From assembly GCA_963402885.1 (NCBI GenBank), contig OY727093.1, positions 26,721,409 through 26,785,408 on the forward strand: a DNA stretch of 64,000 nt. Direction: 5' to 3'. Below, piece by piece: positions 46,310 through 56,314 of the stretch. The first letter of the stretch is position 1, and each line of letters opens with the position of its first letter. The notes below the pieces were generated by a model. It was not told the DNA's origin. It ran no database searches and worked only from the letters and a program-made list of their open reading frames with translations. The position numbers and the translations under genes were made by a program. This DNA is from Antedon bifida. Its lineage: Eukaryota; Echinodermata; Crinoidea; Comatulida; Antedonidae.

Positions 46310-46630
46310 CTAGTTACTATGGCTCTATAATATCTTTATAACACAATATATGCGCATATATGGCTATGTTATCGCATAATTATTGAATTTTAAAAAGTGA
46401 ATATTTTGGCCATTTTTAAAAAAAAATCCTGTACTATAGTACATGAAAAGTTTCCAAAAATGGCCAAATTTCGACCCTTTTATTTTTTGCCATAACTAGT
46501 TACAGTGGCTCAATAATATCTTTATAACACAATATATGCGCATATATGGCAATATTATAGCATAATTATTGAATTTTAAAAAGTGAATATTTTGGCCATT
46601 TTTGCGAAAGAAATTCCTGTACTATAGTAC
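46310..46630 (-). repeat. 185-bp palindrome satellite, left block (inverted orientation)
   Basis: Almost two units. CCTGTACTATAGTAC occurs at 46428 and 46616, 188 bp apart. ATAACTAGTTAC, CAATATATGCGCATATATGG and ATTATTGAATTTTAAAAAGT repeat in both. Compared with the array at 49785-50905 the units are reverse-complemented and diverged. Confidence 0.85.
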
Positions 46631-47767
46631 TTTCTGTTCGAAAAAGAACACTTGCCTTGTAAATACAAAGTTTAGCATGTTGTTAAAATTATACCAAAAG
46701 GGCGCATTTTTTTCACAGTTGATTAGCATGTGCCTTTCGTCTTCTATTTCTATGTTACATATGTCACACATCTGAATCATATATCTTCCATAACTTAAGT
46801 TTTTTTTACAACATAAAATTCTATGCAACAATTTAAAATTAAATTGTGCAATTTTACTTATGTGTTTCATACAGTATACTTTTCTATGTCATATTGTATT
46901 CCAATCTAAAGAATCTAAATTAAAATCTCTTTCCCATTTCGTTTGAACATTTGGTTCACTGGATTTATTCACCAAAAATCCCTTGTATAATGTTTTAACT
47001 GTAGCGTTTTTGTCATATAAATCATATTTTTTCACTTCTACTACCTGAATATTATCTTTAACATTAAAAAGTTTGTTTTTCCAATGTCTGGGAATTGCCT
47101 GTTTTAAACAAAAATATTCAACAATCCAGTTTTTTGATGTCTTAAGTTTATCAACAATTTCTTGTGATGATTTAAAAGAGTTATCATTAATAATATCACT
47201 AATTTGTGTAATTCCAGAATCAATCCAATTTTGGTTATATAAAGATTTATTGTTTAGTACAATATATTTGTTGCCCCACAAAATCTGTTTATTAATTTCA
47301 TCTATACCTTGTGGTTCAGTGTAAAAATAATTATTATACTGTGTACAAATTGATATAATTTCTTTATAGAAAGTTGGAATGTCAGATAAAAACTTGTTTT
47401 TTTTTATCTATTTGCGACATTTCCGATAAGTATTTAACAGGATGTAAAAAATATAGCGGAATACACTTCCACTTTCCTGGATCTGGGCTAAGTAACCGTT
47501 TTATCCAGTTTAATTTTAATGATTTTACAACTAAATTAAAATCAGTTCGTTTTATACCTCCGTGTTTAATTTCTTGAAACATAATATCTCTTTTTATTTT
47601 TTCTCCTTTTCCATTCTAAATGAACTTAAAAATAATACTGTTAACCTCATTTACAATATTTGTGGGTACCTCTATTATACTAGCATTATATACTAGTTTG
47701 GAGAGTGCTAGTGTTTTTATCACCATTACTTTACCAAAAATACTTAAATTTCTTTTTTCCCAGGTTT
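46631..47767 (-). pseudogene. Tx1/L1 ORF2 C-terminal region
   Basis: Pieces in three frames: KLNWIKRLLSPDPGKWKCIP (47382-47582), WGNKYIVLNNKSLYNQNWID (46889-47281) and IAQFNFKLLHRIL with CDICNIEIEDERHMLINC (46622-46870). These are the conserved post-RT and zinc-knuckle-like parts of Tx1/L1 ORF2 proteins. The last piece stops short of the usual C-terminus. Confidence 0.8.
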
Positions 47768-48755
47768 TTAATACATTTTTAAAATTTTCAATCTTTTTAA
47801 CCCAGTTTTTTTGTGGCATTTTGTTTTATCATAACCAACAAAAACACCTAAGAATTTGACAGGCTCATCAGCCCACTGTATTGAAAAAGGTTTATGAACG
47901 TTGTTTTTTGAAGAACCTATCCACATACCTTTTGTTTTCTGAGCAATTTTGACTTCTTGTTCATCATTATACCCTTTTGAAGGCAGTATAATACCTTTAC
48001 AATGAATATTGCTTCTTATATTGATAGCCATTGGCTCTACAGCTATTAAAAAAAGTAATGCCGAAAGAGGGCATCCTTGTCTAATACCATTATTCATCTT
48101 AAAACTTTCTGATACCCATCCATTGTTTGTAGTAACTGACTCAGTATTGAAATAAAAAGTCTTGACCCATTGTATTAGGTCCTGACCAAAACCAAATCTT
48201 TTCAATGATTGGATTAAAAATACTCTATCTATTTTGTCAAATGCTTTAGCAAAATCTAGAAATATTATAGCACCTTCTTTATTAAAATTATTGGTGTATT
48301 CTAATACATCTTCAACTTACCTTATATTTTCACCAGCAAACTTTCCTTTAATATAACCTTTTTGATCAGTATCTATTATGTCACCAATTACTAATTTTAG
48401 TCTATTTGCAATAACATTTTCCATAATCTTGTAATCTATATTAAGAAGAGTTATTGGTCTCCAATCTTCTCTTTTACCATTTTTGTACAGTAAGGAGACT
48501 ACTCCTCTCCTTTGAGAATTTGACAGTTGTCTATTATTAAAAGAAAAATTAAAAGCATCACAAACTAAAGAGTCAAAAGAATTCCAAAATTTTTGGTAAA
48601 TTCTACTGACAAGCCATCACTGCCTGGGGCCTTATTAAGTCTCATTTTATATAAGGCATTTTTACATTCTTCTATTTTTATAGTCCCTTCACATTTCTTT
48701 TTTGTTCTTCAGATAATACTTTGACATTAGTTTTATCAAGATAATTTAGAATTTA
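47768..48755 (-). pseudogene. Tx1/L1 reverse transcriptase lacking the YADD box
   Basis: Minus-strand reading gives an NKAPGSDGL-type start near 48620, IFLDFAKAFDKIDR with the motif A Asp at about 48225-48275, and GIRQGCPLSALLFLIAVEPM (motif B). After QEVKIAQ the sequence moves straight to KTKGMWIGSS, a block that normally lies some 50-60 residues beyond the YADD box. The catalytic motif C segment is therefore deleted. An in-frame stop also lies near 48315. Confidence 0.8.
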
Positions 48756-48756
48756 A

Positions 48757-49203
48757 TTAATAATAATTTAATAATTTAGTTAAAGTTTCAGATGATTCAT
48801 TTGAATTTTTCTTTTTGTATACATTTTTTAAATAATATACTTGTTTACGAAGAATTTCATCAGTATTGGTAGTGTATTTACCATTACTTTTTAGGACTGC
48901 CGTGATACATTTTCTTTTAGCTTTACTTTTTTCTAGACCTATAAAAAATTTTGTATTTTTTTCACCCTTTTCAAACCATTCTATTCTTGACCTTATTTGA
49001 GCACCCTTTGCTTCTAATGTATATATGTCTTCCAGGTCTTTTGCTTTATTAATTAAAATTCTCTCTGTTTTCTCATCATAATCAGTTTCTAGTTTGTTCG
49101 TCAGGTCTGAAATTTCTTTTAACAATTTTTCTTTATCACTATTTCTTGAATGCTTTGTTTTTGCTCCATATCTGATTGAGAACTCTTTTATTTTTACTTT
49201 CAA
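48757..49203 (-). pseudogene. Tx1/L1 ORF2 linker between endonuclease and RT
   Basis: Charged helical region with FSIRYGAKTKHSRN and GAQIRSRIEWFEKGEKNTKF, the conserved pre-RT block (I-R-W-E-GEK-T-FF type) of L1-like ORF2 proteins. Confidence 0.8.
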
Positions 49204-49784
49204 GTGCTCCCAAAGTAATTCTAGACTTAAATCATAATGATTTTTTTTGACATTGTTATTATCTTAGTAATTTGATTAACATATTCTTCATCATTTAATA
49301 AGCTATTATTGAGTTTCCATATTCCATGACCATTTCTTTCTTGATTTGTCTGAATTTTGAGTGATATTGCTAGATGGTCAGAACAAATAGCAGGTCTGAT
49401 ATCAGTACTAATTATTTCACCATTTTTGCACATAGAGTTTGAAATGCACCAAAAATCTAGCCTTCTATAAACATTTTTCCGTCTCCATGTATATTGAGAT
49501 TTACCAATATTATTATTTCTCCATATATCTATGAGGTTGTCTTTATACATACCATTTTTTAATACAATTGGTGAATTGTCAAAATTGTTTGCACTGTTTT
49601 TTTGGTCAATACTACGTTCTAATATGCAGTTCATATCTCCTCCCATTACTATATACTGATTTTTTATGTTACATAAAGAATTAATTTTCTTCTCAAGCTT
49701 TGTAAAAAATAAAGCTCTTTCTTTATAATTGTTTGGTGCATAAACATTAATTAAATTTAAAACGGTACTTTTGTGTTTAAAGCT
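49204..49784 (-). pseudogene. Tx1/L1 endonuclease domain, N-terminally truncated
   Basis: Shows LINVYAPNNYKERALFFTKL, YIVMGGDMNCILE with catalytic Asp/Asn, QYTWRRKNVYRRLDFWCIS and CSDHLAISLKI with the terminal Asp-His. The first part of the domain, including the catalytic Glu, is absent because satellite sequence begins at about 49785. The downstream frame is lost near 49227. Confidence 0.85.
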
Positions 49785-50905
49785 TTTTGGAAAAAATGCC
49801 TGTACTATAGTACAGGGATTTTTTCGAAAAATGCCCAAAATATCGACTTTTTAAAATTCAATAATTTTGCGATAATATGGCTATATATGCACATATATTG
49901 CTTTGTATCATCTTAAAGAGCCATATTAACCAGTTTTGTCGAAAAATAAAAAGGTCGATATTTAGCCAATTTTGGAAAAAATCCCTGTACTATAGTACAG
50001 GGATTTTTTCGAAAAATGCCCAAAATATCGACTTTTTAAAATTCAATTATTTTGCGATAATATGGATATATATGCACATATATTGCTTTGTATCATCTTA
50101 TAGAGCCAAATTAACCAGTTTTGTAGAAAAATAAAAAGGTCAATATTTAGCCAATTTTGAAAAAATGCCTGTACTATAATAGTACAGGGATTTTTTCGAA
50201 AAATGCCCAAAATATCGACTTTGTAAAATTCAATAATTTTGAGATAATATGGCTATATATGCACATATATTGCTTTGTATCATCTTATAGAGCCATATTA
50301 ACCAGTTTTGTCGAAAAATAAAAAGGTCGATATTTAGCCAATTTTGGAAGAAATCCCTGTACTATAGTACAGGGATTTTTTCGAAAAATGCCCAAAATAT
50401 CGACTTTTTAAAATTCAATTATTTTGCGATAATATGGCTATATATGTACATATATTGCTGTGTATCATCTTATAGAGCCAAATTAACCAGTTTTGTAGAA
50501 AAATAAAAAGGTCAATATTTAGCCAATTTTGAAAAAATGCCTGTACTATAGTACAGGGATTTTTTCGAAAAATGCCCAAAATATCGACTTTTTAAAATTC
50601 AATTATTTTGCGATAATATGACTATATATGCATATATATTGCTTTGTATCGTCTTATAGAGCCATATTAACCAGTTTTGTCGAAAAATATAAAGGTCGAT
50701 ATTTAGCCAATTTTGGAAAAAATGCCTGTACTATAGTTCAGGAATTTTTTCGAAAAATGCCCAAAATATCGACTTTGTAAAATTCAATAATTTTGAGATA
50801 ATATGGCTATATATGCACATATATTGCTTTGTATCATTTTATAGAGCCATATTAACCAGTTTTGTCGAAAAATAAAAAGGTCGATATTTAGCAAATTTTG
50901 GACAA
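49785..50905 (+). repeat. 185-bp satellite with a perfect palindrome in each unit
   Basis: Palindromes centred on TGTACTATAGTACA begin at 49801, 49986, 50171, 50358, 50542 and 50727 (spacings 184-187 bp). Each unit also has TTTTTTCGAAAAATGCCCAA, ATATCGACTTT, ATATATGCACATATAT and AACCAGTTTTGT. Copies at 50171 and 50727 have a 3-bp insertion and a substitution respectively. Frames across it are incidental. Confidence 0.95.
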
Positions 50906-51105
50906 AATGCCTAAAATATCGACATTTTAAAATTCAATTTTTCGAAAAAATCCCTGTACTATTATAGTACAGGCATTTTTTCCAAAATTGCCTAAATATT
51001 GACCTTTATATTTTTCTACAAAACTGGTTAATTTGGCTCTATAAGATGATACAAAGCAATATATGTGCATATATATCCATATTATCGCAATATCGCCCTT
51101 GGTTT
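50906..51105 (-). repeat. Inverted unit of the 185-bp satellite
   Basis: From about 50935 the unit runs in reverse: CCTGTACTATTATAGTACAGG, then CCTTTATATTTTTCTACAAAACTGG and ATATATGTGCATATATATCC. It closes the array as a large fold-back. Confidence 0.85.
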
Positions 51106-51204
51106 CCACCTCTTCTGATAATATATAAGAGTTCCTTTATCATCTAACACCTTCTCCTTTAAATCAAATTGCAGCATCCACTGTAGTATTTTTACTCTAA
51201 TCTA

Positions 51205-51303
51205 CAGTTTACTATGTCGGTCGGTTTGTCGGATGGTTGGTCGGTCAGTAAACACTAACTCAAATTTGAGCACGCGACTGCAGCCATGTATATGGCCTTG
51301 TTA
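51205..51303 (-). mobile_element. CCGA-repeat element, second subfamily, minus copy
   Basis: TTTACTATGTCGGTCGGT, GGTCGGTCAGTAAACACTAA, AGCACGCGACT and GGCCTTGTT match the element type at 34579, but with a different interior (AGTAAACACTAACT). Confidence 0.65.
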
Positions 51304-51450
51304 AAATTCAATAATTATGCGACAATATTGCCATATATGGGCATAATATTGTGTTATAAACATATTATAGAGCCATAGTAACTAGTTATGGCAAAAAATA
51401 AAAGGGTCGAAATTTCGCCATTTTTCGAAATGTTCCCTGTACGCATGCGT
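51304..51450. repeat. Partial 185-bp satellite unit
   Basis: AAAATTCAATAATTATGCGA, CATATTATAGAGCCATAGTA and ACTAGTTATGGCAAAAAATA match the left-block variant. It ends at CCCTGTACGCATGCG, where the palindrome is replaced. Confidence 0.75.
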
Positions 51451-51668
51451 TATATGATGAAATAAGACCTGAAATTTATGAGTACTAAACTTTATTTAAT
51501 TGTAATTCATGCTTGTGAAAATATGATTACAAACGTGATTTCGTTAAATCGTGCGTAGACCGCGTAATTTTTGATTGCGCACCGTGAAAACATAACCACA
51601 TCGATTCCTGGCCATAAGGAATATACTCTGAAAAATTGACTTAGCTAGATGAAACTGATATCAAGATA

Positions 51669-51747
51669 AGGCCATATACAAGTTAGTGTTTACCGACCGA
51701 CCGACCGACATAGTGAGCTGTAGAGTCGCATTGCACGCGACTAAAAA
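51669..51747 (+). mobile_element. CCGA-repeat element, second subfamily, plus copy
   Basis: AAGGCCATATACAAG, GTTAGTGTTTACCGACCGAC, CATAGTGAGCTGTAGAGTCGC and CACGCGACTAAAAA: an opposite-strand partner of 51205-51303, with a shortened left end and a mutated terminal stem (AGTCGCAT-TG-CACGCGACT). Confidence 0.65.
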
Positions 51748-52010
51748 ATGGATATTTTGGCCATTTTTCGAAAAATTTCGACCCTTTTATTTTTTGACAT
51801 AACTAGTTACTATGGGTCTATAAGATGATGTTAACACAATGTGCATATTTAACAATATTATTGCATAATTATTGAATTTTAAAAAATGGAAATTTTGGCC
51901 ATTTTCGAAAAAAAATCCTTGTAGGCCACACATGGAAAATTTCAAAAAATGGCCAAATTTCGACCCTTTTATTTTTGGACATAACTAGTTACTATCAATT
52001 GCTATTGCAG
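51748..52010. repeat. Partial 185-bp satellite units
   Basis: GGATATTTTGGCCATTTTTCG, TTTCGACCCTTTTATTTTTT and ATAACTAGTTACTAT each occur twice here, as in the left block at 46310-46630. The palindrome core is degraded (CCTTGTAGGCCACACATGG). Confidence 0.75.
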
Positions 52011-52022
52011 AGTTATTAGAAA

Positions 52023-52320
52023 GTGCGACACTTGTTACGAAGTTCGACAGGTGTTAAAGTGCGACAGAAATTAAAACAAAATGCGACATTACACAGAGTG
52101 CGACAAGCTATTACAAAATGCGACAGGTTATTACAAAGTGCGACAAGCTATTACAAAGTGGGACAGGTTATTACAAAGTGCGACAAGCTATTACAAAGTG
52201 CAACAAGCTATTACAAAGTGCGAACGAAAGGTTATTACAAAGTGCGACAAGCTATTACAAAGTGCGACAAGCTATTACAAAGTGCGACACTTTTGTTACG
52301 AAATTCGACAGGTGTTATAA
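52023..52320. repeat. 20-bp minisatellite GTGCGACAAGCTATTACAAA
   Basis: About ten copies, clearest from 52097 to 52290, with GGTTATT and CTTTTGTTACGAA variants at the edges. A further decayed stretch lies at 52525-52740. Because 20 is not a multiple of 3, the same words are open in all three frames, giving three overlapping false frames. Confidence 0.95.
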
Positions 52321-52324
52321 ATAA

Positions 52325-52525
52325 TAAATAACATTTAATAAATAACATTTATAAAGCGCAAGAGACAAAGGTTTCAAAGCGCTGTGTTTCCAAGATCTGT
52401 GCAAGTAGTAGCGTGTGATTATGCTTCTCTGAAGAGATGAGTTTTGAGTTTAGTTTTAAATGTGATAACAGATTTTGATGAGCGTATTTCGAGGGGTAGA
52501 GTGTTCCAGAGTTTTGGGGCTGCGA
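52325..52525. repeat. Dispersed repeat beginning ATTTATAAAGCGC inside the minisatellite
   Basis: ATTTATAAAGCGCAAGAGAC, CAAAGCGCTGTG, GAAGAGATGAGTTTTGAGTT and GAGTGTTCCAGAG resemble a widely scattered invertebrate repeat (also 13192-13330 here). It interrupts the 20-bp array, whose copies resume at 52525. Confidence 0.5.
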
Positions 52526-52740
52526 AAGTGCGACAGCAATTAAAACAAAGTGCGACAAGTTATTACAAAATGCGATAGGCCTACACTTATGTTACGAAGT
52601 TCGATAGCTGGTGTTACAAAGTGCTACAGCAATCACTACAAAGTGACAAGTTATTAGAAAGTGCGACAGTAATTACGATAAAGTAAGTTATTACAAAGTG
52701 CGACACTTTTGATACGAATTTCGATAGATGGGTGCAAGAG
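52525..52740. repeat. Decayed continuation of the 20-bp minisatellite
   Basis: AGTGCGACAGCAATTAAAAC, AGTGCGACAAGTTATTACAA and AAGTGCGACACTTTTGATAC continue the unit with more substitutions. Confidence 0.8.
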
Positions 52741-53299
52741 CAACGATTGCTACAATAAGTGCAACTCAGTACATTGAAGCATCCCTTTATGTTGAAGCAG
52801 TTATTTGAGAGTGTTATAAAGCAAAATAAACACAGACTATAAGAATAAAACGGTGAACGACCAAGTGACTTCAAAATAGATTTATTAAACAAGTTTTACG
52901 TATGGTAAACTTGACCTCACAGTTTGTAGCCAAGGAGTCCGGTGGACAAGACAGCGATGGAAAGTGGTTAAAGAGGGTAACAGAGCAGTAAACAACACTA
53001 TACAACAGCAGACGCACCTTGGCCACACGCTAAAACATTTACACATTTAAGATGCGTAATATAGGTCAACTATTCATAGGGATTACACTTCAGCTGGCAG
53101 AGGAGACATTCCAGCTAAGTTTTTTTTCCAGTATTACAACATCAATAGGCAAGGCTCACAATTCAATAAAATCATCAACCATGTTACTTAATAACAAACA
53201 TGGCCAATCTCTTATTTTCTAAACTGTACAACTGTATATTTTATCCCGTATCATATTAGAATTCGAAATACTGAATAAATATTTCAGAATGAATACCAT

Positions 53300-53500
53300 G
53301 AAACATTAATACACACTATAGCGCCCCCATTTGGTGATAACATTAACACACATTATATCGCCCCCCCCCCCCCCCACCCCCTTTTGATAACATTCATACA
53401 CATTATAGCGCCCCTTTTGGTGATAACATCTATACACATTATAGCGCCCCCTTTTGGTGATAACATTCATACACATTATAGCGCCCCCTTTTTTAGTATT
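53300..53500. repeat. 40-bp minisatellite with C runs
   Basis: Five units of the type ACACATTATAGCGCCCCCTT + TTGGTGATAACATTCAT. The second unit contains a run of about 15 C followed by ACCCCC. Confidence 0.9.
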
Positions 53501-53832
53501 CATTATATACATGTCAACATACACCTGCAGAACTCAAGTATAAATAATTTATAATGACTTATACTGTACAGTAGTCGCTGCAGAAATGTTCACCTTTTTA
53601 AATACGCAGTATGCAGTTATTTTAAGTACAATTGTCTTATTTTATGGATATTTTTTAACAATTGCATCATTTTATAATTTAACAAATTTAAGCTACTTTC
53701 TATCTGCTAGCTACCTTCTTTCTAGAAATTAATCAAATTATTTGTCATCAATGTATTTATCAAGTAATTACAATATTAATTATCAATTGATAATACAATT
53801 TCAGTTACTAATACAGTTATTAATTATGTAAC

Positions 53833-53865
<33 letters not shown>

Positions 53866-56045
53866 TAGCCTATGAGAAATTAGGTAGGGGTGTACCAACA
53901 CTTAACAAAAATTGTAAAAATGGCGCCATAAAGGAAAAATAAAATTAATTTAATCCTACAAAAATGATACGAGACTAAAAAAGTTTCAGTATAGATTAGA
54001 TTCAGAATTTAGAAATCTATGTGATAAATATGAGACTGCGGACTCTTGAAGTTACGGTAAGATTAAAAGCAGTCCCTGACCAATCTCTTTTGTTTTGCCG
54101 CATTATTGTTTGTTGGTCAAATAAATAAATGAAAATATACATACACTTTCCTATGAAACGAATGTGGGGAAAATATGTGTTTTAACACCAAGACCTACTC
54201 CTATTAAGGAGTTTCTGCTGTATTATTATTTTTATGTGTGACCATATGTCATCAACTTGTTTCTTACTGGTTACTGCCTCCTGAGGGTAAATACAATCAA
54301 GGTAAACACATTAGCTATTGATATAATATTGATAAACATAGCAATTTTAACCAGTTTTGTTGATTTATGGTGGCGATACCCATATTTTATGAATAATTAA
54401 GCTAGAATAACAGTTTTTACAGAATCAAGACAATATTTCTTAAACACACCTAATTAAAAAAGGTTATCTTGTACAGATTAATGCAATTAAAGATGTCTGA
54501 AAACATAATGCTAGGATATGTTGCTGTAGCAAAGCTTCTGGCTACTAAAGGTAGGATTTGCTAAAATCACACTGCCTAGCAGAACTGCAGAGTTTACACA
54601 TCATACACAAAGTTGGTGTTGATGCCACAGTGCGACTCCGAGAGTTTTGCTAAGCTAACGTGAAAGCGGTATAAGATAGTTTATCCTAAAAAACATCCTT
54701 CTAGGCAAATAGTGAGTAAAGCCGGGCTAACCATTGTCCTCGAGATGAGAGGAAGTCTAAAAAAACCAACATGTCATGTAGGCCTACCATAGTTTTAACA
54801 GCCAGAAGCTTAAATACAGTACCATATCTATAAACACAATGAACAATTTTTTCTTTCTCCTAATTTTGATACTGTTTGTATGTATGGACTTGCTAAGACA
54901 GTAACATGTACAGTAAATTGTCTATAAAATTACAACATGACAACGATGACAACAACTACAGTATCTGCAGTACTGTAGTACCAAAAAAACAAAAATTATG
55001 GAAGAAAGTACAAATAATACGGCTACTAGCATTTTTATATTTACATGAAATCAAATTAATTTTTATCAGAAAAAATTGTAGATTAATTGAAAATCCAAAA
55101 GTATATAAATTAGTAAAAAGCCCATAATTAGTTGGTTTTTATCACTACAACAGCATATTATTTTCTAACAAATAATAAAATATAAATATACATATTTTAA
55201 GTAGATTTAATTGTTGAATTAAAATCATTAAAAATAATTATGTATTACACAATTTGAAGCACAGCCGATAAAATAACTTCAAATAAAGATAACTTTTAAA
55301 CTAAAAAAGAATAAATGGAAGCTACAGTATAGTAAAACTTACTGAAAGATTAAAATTGTTATATTAAAGTAAATATAATAAAATATAATTCTTTGCACGA
55401 ATATATTGTTTGCAAGGCATTGATCTTTTATCAATATAGACGAGAGATAAATACATTGCAAGTCAACTTTAGAGACACTCGCAACGCCGGTTTGCACTTT
55501 AGGGTTTGGAAGAACCCCTTGCTTTTCCATCTGAATGAAAGCATTTTACCATTACCCATATCCAGCTGCTTTTTAACTGGTCTGATTAGGCAAGGAAAGC
55601 ACCCTAACCCATCAACCACTATTCCCTCATAGACTTCAAATAGGTAGATAATTTATGCTATTGTCTTAAAACAATAACACATAATAAAAACAAACAAATA
55701 AATGCATTACATATTTCAGCAGAAAATTACACAATATTAATAATTGTTATTTCAGTTCAACATTGAATAAAGTTATTGAGAAATGACGAAGAATTTACAG
55801 TTATATTTACAGTTAGCTACAATATATTTAAGTCCCCTAAGTAACAGGTTACCAAAGATACTTTAAACACAAGATACAACCCTTTGATTTCCAAAAAAAA
55901 AATGGATATGACTTGTTCATCAACTAATATAATGTATAAAACTAATGAATGTTTATGCGTTGAATGAGGAGTATGTTTTCAAAATTGACTGTCCTATTAA
56001 ACAAGGTAGAGTTAAGTCATTAGGAGACAGTTAGGCTGTCAACAA
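53501..56045. other. Long non-coding stretch
   Basis: An ATA microsatellite lies at about 53837-53865; TAGGCCTA at 54779. Short frames at 54906-55127 and 55393-55632 have no recognisable product. No exon could be assigned to the downstream nuclear receptor. Confidence 0.4.
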
Positions 56046-56047
56046 AT

Positions 56048-56089
56048 GAAAATATTCTCCCATTTAACTCATAAACATTTATTATTTGT
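56048..56089. repeat. 42-bp repeat shared with the nuclear-receptor intron edge
   Basis: AAATATTCTCCCATTTAACTCATAAACATT followed by TATTATTTGT recurs, with small changes, at 59852-59897, directly beside the splice donor of the penultimate nuclear-receptor exon. Confidence 0.6.
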
Positions 56090-56090
56090 T

Positions 56091-56314
56091 TTATAACACA
56101 CCTACTCTTCTAGTGTAAAATTTTATTTAATTAATTTCGCGCTTTGAAAGGCAAGATGGCAGACTAGCCATTAAAAAACGCAGCAATCATTTTGGTAGTA
56201 CGATAGGTGTATCACGGTTATAGATATAGTTTTTGAATGCCCAACATAGCCACCAGTCTTATGTTGGACAACTATCTGAAAATCGCAAGGATACCCTTAT
56301 TAGGTGTGTTATAA
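56091..56314. mobile_element. MITE-like element with TTATAACACACCT termini (copy 2)
   Basis: TTATAACACACCT (56091-56103) and AGGTGTGTTATAA (56302-56314) flank 224 bp. Same termini as 4279-4612; interior largely different except AAGGATA near the right end. Confidence 0.65.

Larger units (their letters stand above)
46631..49784 (-). mobile_element. Tx1/L1-type LINE fragment, truncated at both ends
   Basis: Minus strand, in order: C-terminal half of an L1/Tx1-like endonuclease, linker, RT up to motif B, a jump past the YADD box, the post-RT region and part of the C-terminal Cys/His domain. Both edges abut satellite palindromes. Several stops and shifts are present, so it is inactive. Confidence 0.8.

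Noticed and set aside
49877..51109. Open frames with the peptide YMHIYCFVSSYRAKLTSFVEK on both strands
   Set aside because: They are translations of the 185-bp satellite and its inverted unit.
52081..52324. Three overlapping frames of CDKLLQSAT-type repeats
   Set aside because: Produced by a 20-bp tandem repeat that is open in all phases.
53306..53524. 72-codon minus-strand frame
   Set aside because: Reads the 40-bp minisatellite.
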